Assembly (NCBI GenBank): GCA_038247465.1
Contig: JBBRUV010000154.1
Location: forward strand, 1 to 10,928
Source of the DNA: JBBRNH01 sp038247465
GTDB lineage: Bacteria > Bacteroidota > Bacteroidia > Cytophagales > Spirosomataceae
Reading direction: 5' to 3'
Length of the DNA stretch: 10,928 bases
Shown: positions 6,616 to 10,928 of the stretch, one piece after another
Layout of the letters: each line of letters starts with the position of its first letter
Numbering within the stretch: the stretch's first letter is position 1
The notes under the pieces: generated by a model
The model's input: the letters and a program-made list of their open reading frames with translations, nothing else
What the model was told of the DNA's origin: nothing
Database searches by the model: none
Position numbers and translations under genes: made by a program

Positions 6616-7306
6616 GCGTTACCCGACCTTCATAAATCGCTTTGCCGACAATAACACCGAAGAGGTTCATCTCGGCCAGTGTCTCGATGTCGGCCATGCC
6701 GCTGACTCCGCCACTGGCAATAATCTGGAGATTGGCGGAGCGTTCCTGCAAATTTCGGTACAAATCGAACGACGGGCCTTGCAGCAGTCCGTCTTTGGCA
6801 ACGTCGGTGCTAATCACGTAGCGAACGCTTTTTTCGAGCCATTGCTCCACAAAATCATACACCCAAATACCCGAATCTTCGGCCCAGCCACTGACAGCGA
6901 TTTTTTCGTTGCGGGCGTCGGCTCCCAAAATAATGGCTTCGGGGCCATATTGAGACAGCCATCGTTCCATCAGGTCGGGGTTTTTAACGGCCACGCTGCC
7001 GCCCGTTATCTGCTTCGCTCCTGATTCAAAGGCAATTTTCAGGTCATCGTCCGACTGGATTCCTCCGCCAAAGTCAACGTGCAATTTAGTCTTGGTGGTG
7101 ATTTTTTCCAGAACGCGGTAATTAATCACCCGTTTTTCACGTGCGCCATCCAGATCAACGAGGTGGAGCCGGGTCAGGCCCGCGTCTTCAAATTGCATTG
7201 CCACGTCGAGCGGATGGGCGTTATATTCTTTTTTTCGGGCATAGTCGCCCTGAGTGAGCCGAACGGCCTTGCCGTCAATCAGGTCAATAGCGGGAATGAT
7301 GTGCAT
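6584..7306 (-). CDS. hisA: ProFAR isomerase HisA
   Basis: HisA converts ProFAR to PRFAR by an Amadori rearrangement, the step just before HisHF in histidine biosynthesis. The 240-residue length is typical. The catalytic aspartates are visible as Asp8 in PAIDLIDGK and Asp130 in LGADAR, at the expected barrel positions. STDVAKDG (166-173) and the phosphate-binding loops FGGGI (79-83) and ASGGVSG near residue 200 fit the family. The homologous part ends at about GRVTLQQL. The last residues, SVVNEQ, come from the heptamer array, so repeat DNA appears to have replaced or extended the original 3' end. The frame is otherwise intact and the enzyme should work. It is the middle gene of hisH-hisA-hisF, separated from hisH by 111 bp containing an inverted repeat. 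Confidence 0.97.
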   Translation of the reverse strand: MHIIPAIDLIDGKAVRLTQGDYARKKEYNAHPLDVAMQFEDAGLTRLHLVDLDGAREKRVINYRVLEKITTKTKLHVDFGGGIQSDDDLKIAFESGAKQITGGSVAVKNPDLMERWLSQYGPEAIILGADARNEKIAVSGWAEDSGIWVYDFVEQWLEKSVRYVISTDVAKDGLLQGPSFDLYRNLQERSANLQIIASGGVSGMADIETLAEMNLFGVIVGKAIYEGRVTLQQLSVVNEQ

Positions 7307-7318
7307 AATTTTTGAAAT

Positions 7319-7400
7319 GCAGAGACGCCGAGATTCCGCGAAGGGCGCAAAGAAGAACTCTGTATTCTCCGCGTAACTTTCTACGTTTCTGCGTCTCTGC
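7319..7400. repeat. Inverted-repeat element between hisH and hisA
   Basis: Ten-nt perfect inverted arms, GCAGAGACGC (7319-7328) and GCGTCTCTGC (7391-7400), enclose 62 nt containing CGCAAAGAAG and TCTCCGCGTAACTTTCT. Element-like wording of this kind (GCAGAGACGC with CGCAAAG) recurs in intergenic regions of many environmental bacteria as far as I recall. It fills most of the 111-bp gap inside the his cluster. A long internal stem is not obvious. It could act as an mRNA processing or attenuation structure, or be a neutral repeat. Confidence 0.7.
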
Positions 7401-7417
7401 CAGTCCGCCGGTGCGGT

Positions 7418-8017
7418 TTAAATTTTTAAAAAATTCTCCAAAATCGTTGCTCCCACATTTCCGCTGATTTCGGTGTGAAACTGGGCCGCGTAAAAATTAT
7501 CGCGTTGCAGCATCGCGCTGAATGGCCGGCCGTACTGGCAAACCGCTGTTGTGTATTGGCAAACATCAGCCGCGTAGCTATGCACGAAATACACGTAAGC
7601 GTCGTCGGGCAGGCCAACGGTAAGCGGGCCGCGCAACTGCGAAAGGCTATTCCAGCCGGTGTGTGGCACTTTGCCCGCCGAGGCCGCGGTCCGGCGATCT
7701 GGAAACCGCCGAATATCCACGTCAAAAACGCCCATGCAGGTCGTGTCATTCTCTTCTGAGTAGCGGCAGAGTAACTGCATCCCGACACAGGTTCCCAAAA
7801 CGGGCTGTTTCAGCGACGGAATTAGTTTGTCTAAGCCCCGTTGCCGCAGGTAGTTCATAGCGGTGCTGGCCTCGCCCACGCCGGGGAAAATCACCTTGTC
7901 TGCCGACCGAATCTCGTCGACATCGTCGGTAAGCAGGTAGCTGGCCCCCAACCGATCCAGGGCGTACATAACCGATTGTACGTTCCCGGCGTTATACTTA
8001 ATTATGACCGTTTTCAT
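7418..8017 (-). CDS. hisH: Imidazole glycerol phosphate synthase, glutaminase subunit HisH
   Basis: HisH is the class I glutamine amidotransferase subunit. It hydrolyses glutamine and passes ammonia through the HisF barrel. The protein has 199 residues, the normal length. The nucleophile is Cys77 in GTCVGMQ, and the other triad members are His181 and Glu183 in QFHTEISG. The N-terminal YNAGNVQSV and the PGVGEA loop (45-50) are typical of the family. FHTEISG differs from the common FHPEKSG, but the catalytic His and Glu are kept. It is the first gene of the minus-strand hisH-hisA-hisF order. Its start is only 9 bp from the start of a small membrane-protein ORF on the other strand, so the his promoter must lie within that gap or inside that ORF. 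No clear TAnnTTTG element could be picked out. Confidence 0.97.
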   Translation of the reverse strand: MKTVIIKYNAGNVQSVMYALDRLGASYLLTDDVDEIRSADKVIFPGVGEASTAMNYLRQRGLDKLIPSLKQPVLGTCVGMQLLCRYSEENDTTCMGVFDVDIRRFPDRRTAASAGKVPHTGWNSLSQLRGPLTVGLPDDAYVYFVHSYAADVCQYTTAVCQYGRPFSAMLQRDNFYAAQFHTEISGNVGATILENFLKI

Positions 8018-8026
8018 CTTGTATTT

Positions 8027-8227
8027 ATGAAAAATTTAGCCCGAGTTGCTGTTGCTTTTTACTTTCTTGCTGTTTTCTTCGTCATATTTCACAACGTTCG
8101 GTACGAGGCCGTTCGGCTGCTTGAAGCCCGCTATTTAGTACCGTTGCTGATGGGCGTTTTGGGAGCCATTGCGCTGCTGTATGTGATTCAGCAGGAAACG
8201 AATGATGACGAGGCAAAGGAAAAGTAA
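8027..8227 (+). CDS. Small two-helix membrane protein, unknown function
   Basis: I do not recognise this 66-residue protein. The ATG at 8027 begins MKNLARVAVAF. Two hydrophobic segments at about residues 5-22 and 36-54 are joined by a short charged stretch (NVRYEAVRLLEAR). The protein ends in a hydrophilic, acidic and lysine-rich tail (ETNDDEAKEK), which suggests a hairpin-like inner-membrane protein. The frame is open further upstream, but that part runs antisense to hisH and looks like a shadow, so I use the 8027 start. The membrane-like composition and its position, filling the space between hisH and the next convergent gene, support a real gene. It begins 9 bp from hisH on the opposite strand, so its promoter would lie within the hisH coding region. 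An inverted repeat follows its stop. Confidence 0.6.
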   Translation: MKNLARVAVAFYFLAVFFVIFHNVRYEAVRLLEARYLVPLLMGVLGAIALLYVIQQETNDDEAKEK

Positions 8228-8235
8228 GGTGTCGC

Positions 8236-8295
8236 GCGGGGTCGCAAAGAAAATCTACCAGAACCTAAAACCTTTGTACCTTTGCGACTTCGCGT
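8236..8295. repeat. Inverted repeat between convergent genes, possible bidirectional terminator
   Basis: Arms 8236-8250 (CGCGGGGTCGCAAAG) and 8281-8295 (CTTTGCGACTTCGCG) pair over 15 positions in the plus-strand RNA, counting two G-U pairs, with 13 exact complements. The loop is 30 nt. It starts 8 nt after the small membrane ORF and ends 8 nt before the aminotransferase stop, so it fills a convergent gap. It shares the CGCAAAG word with the element at 7319-7400. No T run follows on either side. Confidence 0.72.
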
Positions 8296-8303
8296 GAACC
8301 CGT

Positions 8304-9131
8304 TTAATTCGTTTCCGCCAACGCGTTGAAACGCTCTCGCAACAGAGCCGTTTTTGGGCCAGGTTTGCCGTTGCCAATCATCAAGTCTCCAATTTGCACA
8401 ATGGGCAGGGCCATTTTCAGGGTGCTGGTGGTGAAGGCTTCGTCGGCTTCGTAGAGTTCAGAGAGCAAGACGGGCCGTTCTTCTACCCGAAAATCTTCGC
8501 GGGCTAAATCCATAATTGTTTTCCGCGTAACGCCGTACAAAATACGGCGATCAGGTGTGATTAATCTATCGCCCCGAATCAGGAAGAAATTACTGCGGCT
8601 GAGTTCGCTGATCTCGCCGTTTTTGTGATACAGCAGATCACTCGCTCCGGCAGCTTTTATCTCGCCCGCTTTCAGAATCACGCGCTTATAATCGGTGCTT
8701 TTCACCTCGGCCATGTCGCGCACATGGTCATCCAGAATAACCCGGATTCCCTGCTCAAACTGAGATTCCGGCACGGGCCGGATTTCTTCGATCAGAATCA
8801 TAAAATTCGGTTCGGCAATCGTGATGCTGTCGGGGCTGTAGCCGCCCGTGACCACAAACCGAATCGCCACGTCCTGGTTTCTAATGCGGCTCCGGCTGAT
8901 TAAATCCAGCACCATTGTGTAGGTGTCGCGCTCGTTCATGGGCAGGGGCAGGTGCATCTGCCGCGCCGAATTTTGGAGCCGCGCCCAGTACAACGGCCAC
9001 TGAAAAGGCCGCCCGTTGTAGGTGCGCAGGTAATCGAACAGGCCGTAGCCGCGCAGCAAACCGAGGTCGGTAACGCCCACGCCAATCTGGTTGGTGGGCA
9101 TAATCTGCCCGTTGAAATAGCCGTAGTGCAT
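8304..9131 (-). CDS. Class IV PLP-dependent aminotransferase (branched-chain / D-amino acid transaminase / ADC lyase superfamily)
   Basis: This 275-residue protein belongs to the fold-type IV PLP enzymes. The N-terminus has YFNGQIM and RGYGLFDYLRTYNGRPF, matching the family's G-x-G-x-F-E/D motif. The PLP Schiff-base lysine is probably Lys144 in EVKSTDYKR, and the pyridine-nitrogen partner is Glu176 in EISELSRSNFF. ILYGVTRKTI (about 197-206) fits the phosphate-binding loop. The substrate cannot be fixed from sequence. Branched-chain aminotransferase, D-alanine aminotransferase and aminodeoxychorismate lyase (PabC) share these motifs, and the short length fits the last two somewhat better than IlvE. 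It is a single gene, divergent from the Uma2-family gene, with a probable -7 element TATTTTTG at 9164-9157. The neighbouring his genes suggest no functional link. Confidence 0.92.
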   Translation of the reverse strand: MHYGYFNGQIMPTNQIGVGVTDLGLLRGYGLFDYLRTYNGRPFQWPLYWARLQNSARQMHLPLPMNERDTYTMVLDLISRSRIRNQDVAIRFVVTGGYSPDSITIAEPNFMILIEEIRPVPESQFEQGIRVILDDHVRDMAEVKSTDYKRVILKAGEIKAAGASDLLYHKNGEISELSRSNFFLIRGDRLITPDRRILYGVTRKTIMDLAREDFRVEERPVLLSELYEADEAFTTSTLKMALPIVQIGDLMIGNGKPGPKTALLRERFNALAETN

Positions 9132-9141
9132 CGGTATTTAT

Positions 9142-9149
9142 TATCTTTA
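9142..9149 (+). promoter_or_regulatory. Candidate -7 element for the Uma2-family gene
   Basis: TATCTTTA matches the Bacteroidota -7 consensus TAnnTTTG at all but the last base and lies 21 nt upstream of ATG 9171. No clear -33 element is seen. It sits next to the opposite-strand element at 9157-9164. Confidence 0.3.
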
Positions 9150-9156
9150 CAAGCTA

Positions 9157-9164
9157 CAAAAATA
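9157..9164 (-). promoter_or_regulatory. Candidate -7 element for the class IV aminotransferase gene
   Basis: Minus-strand TATTTTTG is an exact match to TAnnTTTG, 25 nt upstream of the start codon at 9131. A -33 element is not obvious and would fall inside the divergent Uma2-family coding sequence. Confidence 0.42.
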
Positions 9165-9170
9165 CGGTAA

Positions 9171-9788
9171 ATGAGCGTAACACCCCGACACTATCCGACC
9201 GGCCCGGCAAAGTCCCGTTCCGTACCGGCATCGCTTGTCTATGAAGAGATTGGCGGCAAACCGTATTACTACCGAGGCTATCGGGCAGTGATGGCGCGGC
9301 ACAAAACCAAGGAAGACATCATGGGAGCAAGTTCGTTAGAATCGGCGGTGGTGTCGCTGCTGATTCATAGTCTCTATAAAAGTCTCTCGTTCGATGATTT
9401 TCTGATTGCCACCAATGAGCCAGGATTGCACCTTGGCCCCGGCGACAATCTGGCAAACGATATTGCCGTTTTTGATCAGAGTAGTCTGCCTGCGCCATTA
9501 GATGACAAGTATTTTTCGGTGCCGCCCCGGATTGTGATCGAAATAGACGTAAAAATTGACCTGCCCGCCAACGTCAGCGATACTGAATACGGGTGTCAGA
9601 AAACCGAAAAAATGCTGGCTTTGGGCGTTCAGAAAGTAATCTGGATTCTGACCAAAACACGCCGAACGCTTATCGCCCAACCCGCCGAACGCTGGATTCT
9701 GACCGATTGGGACGACGAGGTTGAGGTACTGCCGGGTTGCAGTTTCGTGCTGAACCCGCTGTTGCGGTCGAAGAACGTAATTTTGTGA
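9171..9788 (+). CDS. Uma2-family protein (PD-(D/E)XK nuclease-like, DUF820)
   Basis: This 205-residue protein matches the Bacteroidota branch of the Uma2 family, which has a restriction-endonuclease-like fold. Visible landmarks are YRGYRAVMARHKTKEDIMG (about 35-53), then TNEPGLHLGPGDNLANDIAVFD with the candidate active-site Asp, and VIEIDVK with the Glu-x-Lys of the core. KTEKMLALGVQKVIWIL corresponds to the usual Y-x-x-x-GV-x-x-(V/Y)W segment near the end of the domain. The biological role of the family is not settled. It is often multicopy and has been linked to mobile DNA, and nuclease activity is predicted more often than shown. The frame is intact. The start at 9171 is 39 bp from the divergent aminotransferase start. 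It converges on the HigA-like remnant, with 13 bp between stops. Confidence 0.88.
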   Translation: MSVTPRHYPTGPAKSRSVPASLVYEEIGGKPYYYRGYRAVMARHKTKEDIMGASSLESAVVSLLIHSLYKSLSFDDFLIATNEPGLHLGPGDNLANDIAVFDQSSLPAPLDDKYFSVPPRIVIEIDVKIDLPANVSDTEYGCQKTEKMLALGVQKVIWILTKTRRTLIAQPAERWILTDWDDEVEVLPGCSFVLNPLLRSKNVIL

Positions 9789-9801
9789 GCCAGACAGCCC
9801 G

Positions 9802-10026
9802 TTAAAACGCCAACAAACTCTCTGCCGGAATGTGTAATTGGTGGCAAAGCCGTTTGATCATCTCTAATGTTAACGGCTGACGACGATTCAAAACAACATT
9901 GGCGGTTTGCTCTCCATCCAAATAGACTGAAATCTCTTTCTTTGACGTTCCAGTTTGCTCCATTCTAAACCGAATCGCATCACATACTCTTTGTGAGTAC
10001 CGATAAATGAATTGCCCTATTATTGG
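9802..10026 (-). pseudogene. HigA/XRE-type antitoxin remnant (helix-turn-helix part only)
   Basis: A minus-strand frame ending in TAA at 9802-9804 reads DAIRFRMEQTG, SKKEISVYLDG, VVLNRRQPLTLEMIKRL, HIPAESLL. This is the recognisable order of the HTH domain in HigA-like antitoxins (usually FRMEQ-x-G, LA-x-YLG, VLN-x-(K/R)RPLTL-x-MI, IPAE-x-LL). In intact proteins about 60 or more residues precede it. Here the frame runs back without an ATG ahead of helix 1 to the ettA stop codon (10027-10029), with which it is exactly in frame. An ATG at 9963 would give 53 residues, but that peptide lacks the first helix. The usual Gly after helix 2 is Asp here. I interpret it as a 5'-truncated relic. A short functional DNA-binding peptide is a less likely alternative. 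No HigB toxin is visible. Confidence 0.66.
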
Positions 10027-10928
10027 CTACGCCAGTTTTTTGTATTTAATCCGGGTTGGGGTGGCATCGTTGCCCAAGCGTTTGCGCCGGTTTTCTTCGT
10101 AATCCGAGAAATTTCCCTCAAACCAATACACTTGCGAATTTCCCTCGAATGCCAGAATATGCGTCGCAATGCGGTCTAAGAACCAACGGTCGTGGCTAAT
10201 AACAACGGCGCAGCCCGCAAAATTCTCCAAGCCTTCTTCCAACGCCCGCAACGTGTTGATATCCAGGTCGTTGGTCGGCTCATCGAGCAGCAGCAGGTTC
10301 GCGCCTTCTTTGAGCAGCATAGCCAGGTGAACCCGGTTCCGCTCTCCGCCCGACAGGTTGGCGATTTTCTTTTCCTGATCGGCCCCGGCAAAGTTAAACC
10401 GGCTGCAATAGGCGCGGGCGTTGCTCTGTTTGTTGCCGAGCATAACCCATTCGCTGCCCCCCGAAATGGTTTCAAACACCGATTTTGCCGGATCAAGGCC
10501 GTCGTGTTCCTGATCAACGTAGGCCCATTTCACGGTGTCGCCAACGGCAAAATCACCCGCGTCGGCGGTTTCTTTACCCGTTATCAGTTTAAAGAGCGTA
10601 GATTTTCCGGCCCCGTTCGGCCCGATGATCCCCACAATTCCACCCTGCGGCAGCGCAAAGTTCAGGTGTTCAAACAGCAGTTTATCCCCGAAAGCTTTGG
10701 CAATATCGGCGGCTTCGATCACCTTCGTCCCTAAGCGTGGCCCTGCCGGAATAAATATTTCGAGCCGGTCTTCTTTCTGCTTCGAGTCTTCGTCAAGCAG
10801 CCGTTCGTAGGCACCTAAGCGGGCTTTCGACTTGGCTTGCCGGGCTTTGGGTGCCATCTTCACCCATTCTAACTCGCGTTGCAACGTCCTTTGCCGCTTC
10901 GATTCCTGCTTTTCTTCCTTCGCTAAGC
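10027..10928 (-). CDS. ettA: EttA, ABC-F energy-dependent translational throttle (3' part; 5' end outside window)
   Basis: EttA is an ABC-F ATPase that binds the ribosomal E site and controls entry into elongation according to the ADP/ATP ratio. The frame is open to the window edge, where it reads LAKEEKQESKRQRTLQRELEW. About 300 of the usual 555 or so residues are therefore present, and the true start lies beyond position 10928. Visible parts, in order, are the linker ending KMAPKARQAKSKARL, then the second ABC domain with Walker A GPNGAGKST, signature LSGGERNRVHLA, Walker B LLLLDEPTNDLD and the switch His in VISHDRWFLDR. The C-terminus EENRRKRLGNDATPTRIKYKKLA closely fits the conserved EttA tail, which separates it from Uup, YheS and YbiT. 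It ends in TAG, and an in-frame antitoxin remnant follows directly. No terminator hairpin is seen after it. Confidence 0.96.
   Translation of the reverse strand, partial: LAKEEKQESKRQRTLQRELEWVKMAPKARQAKSKARLGAYERLLDEDSKQKEDRLEIFIPAGPRLGTKVIEAADIAKAFGDKLLFEHLNFALPQGGIVGIIGPNGAGKSTLFKLITGKETADAGDFAVGDTVKWAYVDQEHDGLDPAKSVFETISGGSEWVMLGNKQSNARAYCSRFNFAGADQEKKIANLSGGERNRVHLAMLLKEGANLLLLDEPTNDLDINTLRALEEGLENFAGCAVVISHDRWFLDRIATHILAFEGNSQVYWFEGNFSDYEENRRKRLGNDATPTRIKYKKLA

Noticed and set aside
7841..8026. Upstream extension of the small membrane protein frame
   Set aside because: The extension is antisense to hisH and has no membrane or domain character. The credible protein begins at ATG 8027.
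10192..10734. 180-codon plus-strand frame across ettA
   Set aside because: It is antisense to the conserved ABC domain of ettA. Its openness follows from the codon bias of the real gene.
10882..10884. TTG at 10884 as the ettA start
   Set aside because: The frame continues upstream to the window edge with residues that fit the EttA linker, so the gene is simply cut by the window.

Overview
The window looks like chromosome from a member of the Bacteroidota, most likely Cytophagales in or near the Spirosomaceae (Spirosoma, Rudanella or Fibrella type). This is an inference. It rests on exported metallopeptidases of Bacteroidota type, start codons without clear Shine-Dalgarno sequences, two sequences matching the Bacteroidota -7 promoter element TAnnTTTG, and a Bacteroidota-type Uma2-family protein. 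No 16S or other marker gene is present.

Layout from left to right. Positions 1-740 hold the relic of a Xre/RES toxin-antitoxin pair: a 3' antitoxin remnant, then a RES-domain toxin frame broken by two in-frame stops. A strong intrinsic terminator follows at 799-834. Positions 897-3410 (+) encode an exported metzincin-type zinc protease of 837 residues. It converges on an exported M1-family peptidase (5511-3547, -), and a large hairpin-forming inverted repeat lies between them. Positions 8017-5616 (-) hold a histidine-biosynthesis cluster transcribed in the order hisH-hisA-hisF. This cluster is unusually loose for an operon. An inverted-repeat element separates hisH from hisA, and a 206-bp gap filled with a heptanucleotide tandem repeat separates hisA from hisF. 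A small two-helix membrane protein (8027-8227, +) starts 9 bp from the hisH start codon on the opposite strand. A fold-type IV PLP enzyme (9131-8304, -) and a Uma2-family protein (9171-9788, +) diverge from a 39-bp intergenic region. The right end holds a HigA-like antitoxin remnant (-) directly downstream of, and in frame with, the 3' part of ettA (10027 to the window edge, -).

How the genes work together. HisH and HisF form imidazole glycerol phosphate synthase, and HisA makes its substrate, so three consecutive histidine-pathway proteins are encoded together. The two exported peptidases face each other and may both act in the cell envelope on peptides or proteins, but nothing in the sequence shows that they cooperate. 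The other genes are housekeeping or of unknown role.

The most unusual content is not in the genes. It is a set of intergenic repeat structures: the period-7 array in the his cluster, with inverted copies just upstream of the hisF start, and three different inverted repeats in gene gaps. There are also two decayed toxin-antitoxin remnants. I found no clear new defence or biosynthetic system.
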